A stretch of 41,597 bases of DNA from Priapulus caudatus (taxonomy: Eukaryota; Priapulida; Priapulimorpha; Priapulimorphida; Priapulidae): the NCBI RefSeq assembly GCF_000485595.1, contig NW_014577155.1:443308-484904 (forward strand). Reading direction: 5' to 3'. The notes under the pieces are model-generated. The model ran no database searches. It saw only the letters and a list, made by a program, of their open reading frames with translations, and was not told the DNA's origin. Both the position numbers and the translations under genes were made by a program. This document shows positions 10,278 to 24,000 of the stretch, piece after piece. Within the stretch, counting starts at the first letter, position 1; every line of letters starts with the position of its first letter.

Positions 10278-12034
10278 CTGCAATGTAACACGTCGTCGCA
10301 AATTAAACTATAATGCATTTTCCGCACGACGGCAACACCGGCTAAGATTGGGCGCAGGGCCTGGTTAAATGTTTGCCCACAGAAAGAAACTGCAAGAACG
10401 AGTAATGCGCCCACAGTGCCTGAAAGAAAATACTATTTAAAAACATCGCAATTTGGCCTGGTTTTGAATCGAAATCTCACTGATTATCGCCATAAAGTTG
10501 TGACTCAAGATTTCAAGCATTAACACTTGAAAAAGCCTATTACAAACACGATTTTTTATTACTCTCGAAGGTCAAAGAGTTATTCAATCTGTCAGCGATT
10601 TTTGTATGTAAATAAAAAAACCATTTGACCAACAAGAAACAACGTGACAACGCGAAATAGTGAATCCACGGGCGAAGCTTACTTTGCATTCGAGCAGTCC
10701 ACGCACAGCGTCTGCAGAAACTTTGGTGGCGCACCGCCCCTCTGCCGCGTGTACTGCAAGAAAAATAATTAGACAGGTATTTAGACTTTGCATACACATG
10801 ACAGATGCAGGTAACAGAATAGATATTCTCAATAAATAAACCTTGAATATCTCCTTTGCAGTATACATGCACAATTTATTATTGTTAGGATTTCATCATT
10901 CAAACCCAAAATTGTCCTCTACTTTCCCCTAGTTTCAGCACGTGGTTACATGTCATATATTATGTGATCTAACTAGCTGTATGATTAGTGAGTTGAGCTC
11001 TCATTCACTAGTTAGGTCTTGAGTATTGCGACCAGACGAGTCTTCGCTAAACACTGACAGTGGTCACTACCAGAGTGTTTTACATCCTCAGTGGTTCTTT
11101 TATGTCCCAATTAATGGATACGGCTGAATAACTGCTAGAACCCTGTATGAGACCCCCTGTAGGCTGCAGGCTATAGCCGTAACTCGTGCACCCATTGCAA
11201 CACACTACTCTAGCTACTAGAACACTGTCTAGGAGCCGTGAGTGTATACTGTAGCCCTACACCGTGTGCAACCACTGTAGCACACAGTGCCACACACACT
11301 GCTCTAGCCGCAAGAACCCTGTGCGAGACCCCCTGTAGACTGTAGCCTTACCTCGTGCACCCACTGCGCGCTGATGCTCCCCGGGCGACGGGTGCCGCAC
11401 TGCGTGCACATGCCGCAGTCCTCGCATACCCAGCGCCCCGTGGGGATGTTGCGAAGGCCGACGCAGAACGTGTGGTAGCCGCGGTCGCACATGTCGCAGA
11501 ACATCATCTTGTCCTGGCGGATAGACAGCGTAGAGTGAGCGTGAGGCGGTCGGTGGAGAGAGATACGAAGGAGACTACACGTATTCATACGTTCCTGTGG
11601 ACGCGGACAGGGCACTCACACGCGTACGCATGCGCGCATCCACGCACTCACGCGTGTGCACTCGCACACACACACACACGCGCACACACACGCAACTAGA
11701 CAGAGGGCACTCACGGAGAGTGCATACCTCCGCGAGCATGTAACATGTATGTGCTCGCTGGTGGCGGCTGCTGACTGACTCGCCGCTCACTGGTGGCTGC
11801 TGCTGACTCGCCACTCGCTGACCCGACGCGCTGGCTGACTCGCCGCTCACTGGTGGCTGCTGCTGACTCGCCACTCGCTGACTCGACGCGCTATCGATCG
11901 CGCGGTGGCTACACACGCACACGAGACCGATTACATGACCTCCGTTGCGCGGAGGTAATAACGCACACACGTGCACACACACACGCACACGCACATGCAC
12001 ACGCACAAGCACACGCACACGCACACGCACACGC

Positions 12035-12071
<37 letters not shown>

Positions 12072-15000
12072 GCATGCACACACACGTGCGCATGCACGCT
12101 CGCACAAAAATGCACATATTCACACACACAATGCAGGCGCACACGCACACACATGTAAATATAAAAGTACTTGCACACGCACACACAATAATTTCAGCAC
12201 AATGAGCTAAATTTTCGTCAATTTATTTTAATTTTTTTTTGTTAAATTTCCATCGGCAGCAATCACGGGTTCTAATTGATATGCTTAAATCATGAAACTA
12301 TCGTCCCACACAACTGTCGCACAACAAATATAAAATAAAATTACAACCAACTTGTTTTTCTAGAATTTGGGGAAAATAGCAACTTTTTCTAACCAAACAT
12401 ATCTTCCAACAGATGCATTTTCATTGGCTGGATGCTTTTCACACGCGACGCCACCTGTCTAGAAATGTAGTCACGACACACAAAATCGCTCGACAACTTA
12501 TTAAAACCGCGAACATAAAAGCATCTACTCCCTCTTGACACCAGTCAGCTGGCAACAGGGAAATGCCATAAGCGGCTTATACTTATAGAGGTCTAGTGAT
12601 CAAGAGAAGAAGACCTTTGCTGCCATCGGACTGCGTTAATTGCAGCGCGCAGTAATCCTCATGTGTGTTCGTACTACAGGATGAAACCACGCTGTGCGGT
12701 AAATACGACTAAAGCTGTGCCTCCCACTCCTCCCCCTTCTATCTCATCATAACCATATTAAATGCATATTCATCATAAAATTTAACTCTTTTGCGGAGAT
12801 ATTGCGCATGCGCCAACACACTGACGTAGCCAGATTGTGTACTAAATGGTATATGCAGCAGGCACCTTACATGCAAGACCAATTCTTGAGAGAGGCCTAC
12901 GGATAAAATGTTATTATATGAATCTATGCTAGAATACCTCCTCTCAAGATTATATGCATAATTTTCGCAAAATATTTTTCTTCTCGGGAGATATTGCGCG
13001 TGCACGAGCACCATTTCTGGCGTGCAGTACGGACTAAAGATAATTGCATAATATAGCTTGCCGAGGGAGAGGAGGTGGGCAACTGAGGAAAGGCAGAAGG
13101 GAACATAGCTGTGGGGCCGTAGAAGAAGAAGCAGGCTGAGGAAAGGACAATGGAGGCCGGTGTATAGAACGGGAGGTGGTGAAGATGCAGATTTGCCTTC
13201 TACAGGCTAGGGCGCTCTCCCAATTACAAACACAAGTCTACTGATAAGAATTAATTACAGAAATCTGTGCAGAGATACCCCCTAACCATATTAAATGCAT
13301 ATTCATCACAAAATATAACTCTTTTGGTGAGATATTACGCATGCGCCAACACACCAATGTAGCCAGATTGTGTACTGAATTGTATATGCAGCAGGCAGTT
13401 TACGCAAGATCTTCTTCCTATTTCTTGAGAGAGGCCTACGGATAAAATGTTATCATATAAATATTTGCTATAATACCTCCTCTCAAGATTAAATAGATAA
13501 TTTTCGCAAAATATTCTTCTTCTAGTAGCGGGGTGACACTGCGCTTGTTAACGTCGTTTCATTAACAGGAGCGGGGATAGTGAAGGTGCTGATGAACGTT
13601 CATCGGTTACCGCAACCCCGAGTCTGTCCCAACAACAATATAACATGATGCTGAACTGCTGGCTTCACCATCTCTAATAGCGGCAGTAGCAGCTATATTT
13701 ATATTGAAATACGGCTCTTTTAAATTGTCAGAACCACTATAGACGATGTTGTCATGATTTCTTCGATTAATTATCAATATAAAATATCTGAGGCTCTTTG
13801 TACGGGGCGCCATGCAGGACAGGGCTCAATTCTGTCACCCCCCCCACCCCCCCCCGAGGGCCGGTTCCACAAAACTCACACATGCTATCTGTCACACGAA
13901 CCACGACACAACAGGCTCACCTACTTATATCGACATCGAACCCGGTTCCACAAAACCAATGGTCACGTGTAACTAACAAAACTCAATTCTGTCAATCCTG
14001 TTCAGCAAAACTCAATTTTGTAAACCAAAAGCTCAATTCTGTCGGAACCGGTTTCAGAAAAATCGATTTGTTCCCAAATATGGCACACGCATGGTAAGAA
14101 GGGACTACCTGAATTGAGTCAGAAGAAACAAGATGGCGACCATGAACACACATTTCTCGGCAGGCCCAGTTTCTGATCCGAATGGTAGGCCCTGATCTCT
14201 CGACATGTCACGTGCTACAGCATACTTTGGGCATACAGAAATCGAGGTTTTGTGGAAACCGGTTCGATCAGAATGTGAGTTTTGGTGTTTACAAAATCGT
14301 GAGTTTTTGTGGAACCCACACACACACTGCGTTAGTGCTTCCGGATCGGGATTCAGAGTTCACGACAGATAAACATTTGAGTTTTGTGTGTTAGCAAAAT
14401 ATGACGTTTTTGTGTGGAAGCCGGTTCGACATGAAATTGGAGTTTCTGTGTTCAACTCAATGTGAGCTTTTGTGGGACAGCGCTATGGTCATGATAAGAA
14501 TTTTTTTGTAGTTTCCTGTGTGTCCTACAGCACAGGGGTGGGAGATAACACATATTCTTGTCAACTGGTCTATGAGAATTGATGGTTATTATTTCTGCAG
14601 AACGGACACCTTACGGACTCCGACAGCTGAGACCGTCTGCGAGACTACTGACGTCATCGTCGTCATCGATGCGCAAATAAAATGGACTTGTCCTCTGATG
14701 CAGTTGCAGCGCCGGCGTACTCGCTTGATTCTGGCTACGTAATTGCTTGACGTTGGTGCCTATAATCAGACACACAAGAGGTCAGATGTTTTTTACACAC
14801 ACGAAGGCTAGTAACGACCTCCGACTTTGTGCATGTTCTGTCGGATGGTATTTAGTACCGCTTACGCGTAGTAAGGCTTCATAATCAATCTTTGAATACA
14901 AAGAGACTACAGTTATGTACATCGCTTACACACACATTATATTGCCTAACCCAACCTCACTGACGAACTCTTCACGCATATTTATTATATATGCATCCGT

Positions 15001-18000
15001 AGGTGTTCTTCTGGAGCGGCTGTATGGCGCTCACTCTCCATGTTGATAGTTGTGTATGTCGTATGTCGAGTGCTTATAGTTAGCTGTGTGTGATGTAGTG
15101 TGTGTTGTGTCGTAGTAGCGGTATGAGATATGTCGTCGACTCGAGGAGACTGTCAAGCGTGAGTTGAGGTGTGTTTGTGTTGGTTGTGTAGTGTGTGGTG
15201 GCTAGGGTGTTGATGGTGCGTAGTGCCACAGCAGTGTTTTGTTGTCAGGACTACACACACACACACACACACCCACACACACCACACACACACACAACCT
15301 ACACGCTCACAACTATCAGCTCATAACACTTCTTTACAGTCACCAGTCAGTCAAGCCAAGGAAAGTATATAGTCTAATATTCACCAGGTTGTATATGTGA
15401 AAGATGCGCCCGCGTGACATGATAGCATCGGATATAAAAGTCCCAACCTGGAGGTTCCATACTTGACCATCAGGCGTCATATATATGAGGTGGCGTAAGT
15501 GTGGCCTAAAACTAAACTGGCGTTTTATAAACATGGGTCACGGAAGAATATTGGCCACACTTCTAGGGATTTATTGCCTGATTCGACAATCGAATTGCTC
15601 TATTACACTAACATCGTGTTAACGCCTTATCTGAAAAGGTCAGGGCAGTTTCCATGCCTTTTCAATTGAGCAGGCGTGTTCGCTCTTGAGTAAGTCTTAA
15701 CACCGACAAGTACTCTTTACTGTAACTACTTATAGATCTTCGCTTAGTCTTGACGTATAGGAGAAGAAGAATTTCCGGGCAAGAATACGTATCCGAGTTG
15801 TATGGATTATAAGCAAAAATCAGGATCAGTAACAAAGCGCAGGAAAGTAGATTACTTATCATTGATACTGCTGTGATGGTATTTGGATGACTTTCCAGAG
15901 GCCTGGCTGCCGCTCGTCCATTTTTTATATTTGTATACCCTCCATAATTACTTTCTACTAGTGAGGCCTACAAGATATTTTTTGCGTAACCGCATATGAA
16001 TGCCTTTTGAGTCGTGCCTGCGTAACGTGCGTGTGTGTGCGCGTTTAATTGAGGCACTGAGGCTGGATGTTCCGGCATGTCCCACGTGTATTTGGGACTG
16101 AATGACGTACGGGATATTCCTCACACAGATCGTGACAGCGGGTGACTAGCAGCGTCAGCCGTAACAACAACGCGTTTGCATGGAGACTCGCCCAGAGAGG
16201 ATCATGGCATGGGACACGTCACTAGACTCCCGCAATTAAGATTAGCGATATGATATGACTACTAGGCACTTAGTGATATGACTACCTAGGCCGCACTTAA
16301 AAAAAAACCCTAACCCTAACCCTAATTACATACTACATAGAAAACACTAAACCTAGACCTGCTAAACCCCAGTGCCCTCGACTAACCGATACTACTTAAA
16401 AAGAAAAAAAAACAAATTAACAAGAGAATGCATAATGATGACCTCGAAGTCAAGTCTCATATATAAATGGCGCCTATTCTATACTGCGCTGGTCTCGCGC
16501 AGCCAACACCAGCAAGCAGGATCTTCACGCGTGCATGCGCCAAACGGAGAGATTCAGAGAATTCGGGCGACGATGTATGATGTGAAATTCAGCAGACGAG
16601 ATCCTGTGTGCGCGAGATGACGAGCGCGAGTAAACATCATGCGCATTAACTATCAGTCCGTGCAAATCCTGTAATGATCTTCTATGCACGACATCACGTA
16701 CGAACGTTCTCTAAATAGCCGGCCTTTTTGCAAGAGACTAGCGATTTAGGCGTAGATAAGAAGCTACAATCTGGGTAAAAGCGGAGAGAAGAAATGTACA
16801 GAGAAAAAAGTCGAGAGGAGCACATCGTGCTTATTGCATAGACATGACACGTCATTCGATATATGTAGAAAGGGCAGGGAGTTCGGAAGAGGAGGAGTGG
16901 AGAGGGCGCGTGATGGCGAAAGAACAAGGAGTGGCGGCTGGTACAGTAATGATTATTCCCCAAATCAAAAAGCGTCTTCCGTAGTGATGCGTCCCGCTCT
17001 CACGAGATAATTGTGTATCCTAGTAGTGAATGGTGGACGCCCGATCGACACCGGTTGCACTACATCAGTAGGTAGAAAAAGCGCACTATCGTTACTCGAT
17101 GTGCTGCACAAGCTTGTGCAGTCTCTTCACAGCAAAACCAACACGGCATATACAATGGGACCATCATGCACATGACGTTATCTATGACACAAGCGAACGT
17201 GTGTTTTCATAATAACACGCTCTGCAGGCGTCCAGCGGCATTTTCGGTCCTCACACATTTCTCACCTCTCGCATCATCCGTTCCTCTTGATCTATGCTAC
17301 TATCTCTCTCGCCTCGTCCCTCTCGTCTGGTTCTCTCTCTCGGCCCTCTCTTTCTTCCCCCTCTCTCTCTCTCCCTTCTCTCTCTTTCTCTCGTTCGCTC
17401 GCTCTCTCTTGTCGTGCTCCATTCATCGCACCATGTCTAGGCGAGCAGGACCTGTACGACGGTTCTTATCATCTCACCCCACCTAATGGCCTGTCAACTT
17501 GCTCTAATGCTCACTCTATTTGCATCAGCGGTGCTTCATCGTCGAACAATTCCGCTGTCACGCAGTTGCTTCTCGTCCCTCTCTCCGTATGTCTCGCTCG
17601 CATGCCCGGCATATCTCGCACTTGGCATGGCTCGCCCATCTGACCCCGATCTCGGACTTCTCCGTTCAACCTTCTCAACATTTACTTCTTGTACGATAGA
17701 GCAAAACACTCCGTCTCACACCCACTCCACCATCCTCCTCGTCTCACCGTCCAAGGACTCTCTCCTCTCGCTCGGCGCACGTCACATACAGCACGCACGC
17801 AGATCACGCAGGGGGGAGAGGGGGTACAGTGCGCTCGGTCTCGTGGGGCGGGGAGGGAGGGTGGGGGTGGTTTGGTGGTTGGGGTCCGGTGCCGTTTGTA
17901 GTGTTGGAGTGCGCCGGCGGCTCTCGGGCGTCGGGTCGGCTCAGGGCGGGAGGTCTGCAGGGCAGGGGTAAGCGGACGTGAGGGCCTGTTTTTCGCCGAG

Positions 18001-21000
18001 TTGGTGGGGTTCGGAGGGTGGGTGTTCCTGTTTAGGTGTTGGGGAGAAGTTATGTTGGTGGGGCGGATATGTATGTGAGACAAACCTTCTAGTGCGAGGG
18101 TTGCGCCACGCTATGCATCCAACACGCATCTTTTCGTACGTATCAAAGGTTTTTCACGCCATGCTGTCGTATTGACTTCAAGTGGCATTTACATCGTTCC
18201 TATAGACGGTATTGTGATAATTATACCGTAAGAGATGCTACACTGGCAGAATTTCGGCGACTTTGGTGGTTAGTTTATGCCAGCACTTCGTCGCTTCGCG
18301 TCTGAGTGAGTTAGAATGAGATAGATTTCACTCTTCAAGTTCGTGTAATTCACCGTAAACAGAATTGAGGAGCACCGATGGGTATCTTTATAGTAACAAT
18401 ATCATTATGATATCAGCTTGAATGAATAGCTCTCGTCAGTGTGGGTGTAACTTTAGTACACACGCGCAAGAGTACAGAGTAGAGGGCAACACGGGTCAGC
18501 GCATGAGTCAGGTTTGACTGTACTGTACTGGGCTCGTGGGTGATATGAATTGCACTTGCGCGCGACCTGGCCGTGCGATACAGCCGCACATGCGTGTGTG
18601 TACGCGGTGCGTACTAGCAGTGTAGTGTGTGTCGGTTGTGTGTCCGCTCGTGCATAGAGTGTGTGTGTGTGTATGTGTGTGTGTGAGGGGGGGCGGGGGT
18701 GAGGCGGCGAGGGCGGGGGCGGGTAAGATGAGGGATATAGTGTGTAGGTGAATTCACCAGGGTTCAAACACAGGACTTACATGATCCATTCTCACGGACT
18801 CACGCACGCGCAGGTACGCAACCGCACGCACAACACGCACCGCGAGCGCAACTCGCACGCGCGCACGCACACACCGCACGGCCACACAACTGCACACTCA
18901 GGGCACACGACCACTGCACACGCACACGCACACACACAGCACACATAATAATATACTATATTATACACATATATAACATATATATATATCAAAGTATATT
19001 GTATAAGAATTAGATCTACTTCTGATATAGTATTTATTGTCGCTTATTTCTTTGACTGCCGTGCCAACGCCCGGGCCGCGACTGCCGCTATCATACCTGC
19101 CCCGAATCATGCACGACAGCTCGCGCACGACACGCACGTGACTATGATGTAACAAATTACAGGTAACGTTACGCACTGCCAGATGTATGCACAGCGGCGC
19201 GGACCGGCAGAACGACTCACACGGATCAATCAAGGTATGTCGGAGCAGCCGGTGGTCACTTTCCGACGTCTCTCACTCCGCCCGCCTCAGTGTCCAAAGC
19301 CATCCCGTGTGATACTGCCGTTGCCTGGCCCGACGGGGGGGAATGAGACTGTATTAGCAGGGGAGCGGGAGAAAGATGGCGGGGAGGGGGGTGGCGGTGA
19401 GTTCTGCACAGCATGCGCTTTCGAGGGCACGTCTCTAGCGGGCACGCACGGCAGACCGATGGGAAGGAGAGAACGCCTAATAGAACTCTTAAAGAAGCAC
19501 ATTGCAACAGGAAAAACTGCAGTCCCTGAGAGTGTGCGAAAAAGACATAAGCGGCGCTACGATACGCGAGTACGGTCCGCAACATGGTAAGTGATGAACG
19601 AGGCAACCGCGAAGCGTTCAGGTGTCTACCGAGATCGAGGCGACACGGCGTGCGGCGTGCGCGTGTGGCGGCCAGAGAGTACGACCAAACGCGAACGGAG
19701 AGATCGGAGTTTAAAAAGATTCGAGACGAATCGAAACATATAAAATTAAGAAGAATGTAAAGATTTGAAAAGGATGTGATGAAAGAGAATTGAGAGAAAG
19801 ATAATCATATTGGACTGAAAATTGAAGAGGCAATAGAGAGCGGCTTGAAGATCAATACAATCATAGAGTCACTTAAGCGAGACTCGGAATAGCTGTTCAA
19901 TTGAAAACTAGACAGATCGGTGAAATGCTCGAAGGAGTATGTTATAATCGGCAATAGTATCGTTAGTGAGTATAGTTCGTACGATGTCGAATAGAAATTG
20001 AAAGAGTGAGTAAAATTCGGTTATAGATCAATTTAATTTAATCGAGAGAGATCGATGGTGTAAATCGAAGATTGATGAAAAATCCAGTTGGTGCGTCGTG
20101 CTTCAAGTCGCGCGAATGCGATATGCTATGGAGCAACGTCATGACAGAAATCACGGTAATAAATACGTAATAAATTTTGATGACTCTGCGTGTATATATA
20201 TTACGGCTTGCAACAAATCGTAACACACACACCAGTAAGTTTCTAATTGCTGTATACAAAGCTCGTCACCATGGTACCGCAGCCACACGCACGCACACAC
20301 AGTATTGTCACAATAACGGAGACTGAAGTTCAAAGGACAACACCTTACACATACGGATGCTACACGCGACACTCACACCATCGGCTCATACAAGGTGGCT
20401 ACAGGTCAAACATGCGAAGTTTTTCATTTCAACAGCCACGATACCAGGCAGGGATTGAATAAGGTCAACAGTGAGGAAATGTACAATAGACGACTCAAGG
20501 ATGTGTTGTTGTGTCTACGGGTACGTAGGAAAGAATTGTCTACACTAATATCATACGATAACCGGAGGGTCGCGCACAGCGACAAAGTTGTTATGTTTTG
20601 CCACACTGAGCAATGTATCTGGGAAAGAAACACACAGTACACCGTGCTTCCGAGTTGCTGTTGTTGTCACAGGACGTCGCAGTGCAAAGGAGCCTATCGC
20701 GCGTGTTGGGTTAGGGCACAGAATGAAATACGGTCAACTGATGTCTTGATTTCATCACTGTAAAATAGGAATTGGCACAACCGCGCATATGGTTTGAGTC
20801 GTTCCCTGTTTTCGTTCACAATGATCTACAAAACAATTAATACACTCAAAGATGAACGAATTGTCTACATGGCCACATATGACCCCTTACTTGGGATGGC
20901 GGAATTAAAGAAGAATTTGTATTAGTAGCGTGGGAAGTGGGTCCGCAGCAATCGTGNNNNNNNNNNNNNNNNNNNNNNNNNCTAAGAAATGCGACACTGT

Positions 21001-24000
21001 GGCTTTCCCATCTTACAATGGCGGCAAGTAAAGCACTCTAATTTCTATTTGACTAAACGGCTCGTTTTAAAACTTGTCAGAAACCAACTGAATAATGACG
21101 AGTTGTAAGATTTCTTTCGATTCAATTAGTAAATAAAAAAAAAATAAGAATATCGGTGAGGTCTTTGTACGGGGGCTCAATCAGGACAGGGCTAATTCTG
21201 TGAAGCCGGTTCGACAAAAGTCAATTTTGTAAACAAAAATCAAATTCTGGTCGAACCGGTTCACAAAACTCAATGTTGTAACCAAAACTCAATTACTGTT
21301 CAATCCTGTCGCAAAATCATTTTGTACACACTAATTCTTCTGTCGAACCGGTTCAGAAAATCGATTTTGTTGCCGCATATGGACACGCATGTAAAGAAGG
21401 ACTACCATTATGTCAGAAGAAACAAAGATGGGCGACGCATGATACATTTCTCGGAGCCCAGTTTCTGACCATGGTAGCCCTTCTTAGATGCTTGTTTGCG
21501 CATATTTGGGGCAACAAAATCGAGTTTTGTGGAACGGTTCGACAGAATTGAGTTTGTGTTTACAAAATTGAGTTTTGTGGAACGCGGTTGACAGAATTGA
21601 GTTTTTTGTGTTTACAAAATTGAAGTTTTTGTGAAGCCGGTTCGACAGAATTGAGTTTTTGATGTTCACAATAATTGAGTTTTGTGGGACAGGATTGACA
21701 GAATTGAGTTTTGTGTTCACAACACTCATTTTTGTCAAGTTTATAGGTACAAAAATGCCTGTCCTGCATGGCGCCCCGTACTTTGCTTCGGCACTATTGT
21801 TGAGTTGGGTTTGAAAAAATGTTTTTCCAAGGCTAGTTAACGACCTAACTTCTGTGACATTGTCGATGGTATGACCGTACTTTATAAACAACTTGAACAT
21901 GAGGCTACGCCTACCATTTATTGTCTAACCCAACCTCACTGACGAACTTCTTAGATAATGTCTTTTAGCGGTGTATGCTTATATAATAGCCTAGCAGTCG
22001 CTTAGTAACACATGTCAACGAAGATACGTATGAAATGTCAAATATGAGTTGTAGCAGGGGTACATGTTATATCGTTCTGTCATACTCTTAGTCCGTGTAC
22101 AAAGGAAACGTATATAGTTCTAATATTAGGTTACAGGTACAATATAAATGGATTCGCCGCGTCATTGTGGCACTTGGCAACCGAAATTGCCGTATTAGCT
22201 GCAACGTATAGTGTTCGCTATCTGAAAAGGTCAGGGCAGTTTCCATGCCTTTCAGCAGCTTTCGCTGAGAGCTAACAAGTACTCTTCTCAACTCCTATGT
22301 GAGAAAAAGAATCCAAGAACAAATGTGGATATAATGATGTGCAATAATTACTTGTCCTGTGATGTTTGAAAGCTGCTGCTTTTTTGTCATACTAAAATTC
22401 TATAGGCTACAAGATTTTTTGTAACCGCATATGATGCCTTTTGTGTGCGTGCCTGCGTACGTGCGTGTGTGTGCGTGTGTGTGCGTGCGCGCGTGCGTGC
22501 GTACGTATTTCACAACACTTTGCATAACTCGCCGCTATGTGACGTATATGCCTACCCATTACTATGATAAGCCAGCCTACGATATATGAACATCGGCTTA
22601 TACGAACATAAAAAGGCTCCCTCTCCCAACTCCACACACGCGCGCAAATAATTATGCGCGTGTGATGTTATAATCTGTTTTGGCGGGTAAACGGATAACA
22701 TATCTCAAATCCTGTAATGATCTTCTTATGCACGACATCACGGCAAAACCGTTACGCGTAGTGAAACATTTAAACGTGGAAAATCAGAATCGCGCCCACA
22801 TGCACGCCTCCATCTTATGCGCTCGGGCGCCGTTTTCAAAAACACGCGATATTTCCCATAGTCGTGACTTCACGATATTTTTGAGGAATGGGTTCCAGAC
22901 CGGTTATCTCCCATCTTTCACGATGTCTCGGAGCTAAACCACATATTGGCAATATAATACAACGTGTGTTTCATATAACACGGCATTTTGGTCCTGAGCC
23001 CACGCTGACAGGTATAGGCACACATGTACGAGCAGCCTGTACGACGGTTACACCCACCTAATGGGAATTATAATGACTAGCGGTGCTTCATCGTAACAAT
23101 CGCTGTCACGAGTGTTCGTCGCGAGCCGAAGACGAGCCATTACCGATCGTCGTACTAACAATATTTACGATAGAGCAAAACACGCGCACACCCACACACG
23201 CACGCAAGATCCCGCACGCACACACGCACGCAAGATCACGCACGCACACACGCACGCAAGATCACGCACGCACACACGCACGCAAGATCACGCACGCACA
23301 CGCACACGCACAGCATACGCACACGCACATGCAAGCACAAGCATGCACGCTTGTACACACGCACGCACTACGCATACTCAAAATAATAAGCATCACGCAA
23401 AACATTACAAATGACCCCCTTTTAACCTATTTTAGTTCAAGTTATAAAAAAAGAATTTATGCCACGGATTATAATTCAAAACGCATAAATCCGTCACACG
23501 CCGTTGCCTCCCGGCTCGACCGCCAATCAAACCGCACGAGTCCATCACGACATTTCCACGTCAACGCCGCAACCACCAGGTGGCGGAGCCGATACCTACC
23601 TCATCGTATGGGTCGAGGCAGCACATGCAAGTCTTGCAGTCCATACACTGCCACGGGTAGTTCTTTATGATCGGCACCATCTCGTCCGTTAGCTCCAGAC
23701 ACGTGGGATGCCCTGCGAATGGCGTGTGAAAGAGGGAAACAGTTACCACACACGCACACGCAAGCATTCGTGGTTACATCGTGTTTGTTACAACTGTACT
23801 TATAATTACAGTTAGAATTACAGTTGTAATTATACTGGTTCTTTAACGCACGCAATCACTACGTATCATTATGCTCAGTGAATGAGTTGATTAATTAATA
23901 ATTAATTATAATATTAACTAGTGACAATCAATATTATATTATAATTTATCATGTAATACTATAACAATATTTACATTTTATATTAAGTTATAAACGCTTA

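Larger units (their letters stand above)
15600..19470 (+). repeat. Interspersed repeat body, diverged copy D with tail
   Basis: Colinear landmarks with copy A: 15627 (ctgaaaaggtcagggcagtttccatgcc), 15956-16035, 16663-16700, 17455-17580 (cctgtacgacggtt..ccacctaatgg..gcggtgcttcatcg), 17690. It then continues through CA-rich sequence into a tail (18935-19470) matching copy B's tail: attag-tctacttctgatat, ttatttctttgac, gcggcc-cgactgccgctatcatacctgcc, caggtaac and gagatggcggggagg. Insertions, G-rich runs and CCCTAA repeats interrupt it. Confidence 0.7.

Noticed and set aside
11355-11699. 114-residue plus-strand frame over exon e
   Set aside because: Antisense shadow of the PHD2 exon and the neighbouring CA repeat.
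11575-12210. Cys/Val- and His/Thr-rich frames
   Set aside because: Shadows of the CA/CACG microsatellite on both strands.
20395-20763. 122-residue plus-strand frame with a Cys cluster
   Set aside because: It starts at GTG, shows no recognised domain, and has no supporting splice signals; chance open frame most likely.
23083-23670. 195-residue plus-strand frame
   Set aside because: Spans the CACGCAAGAT array and reads antisense through exon d.
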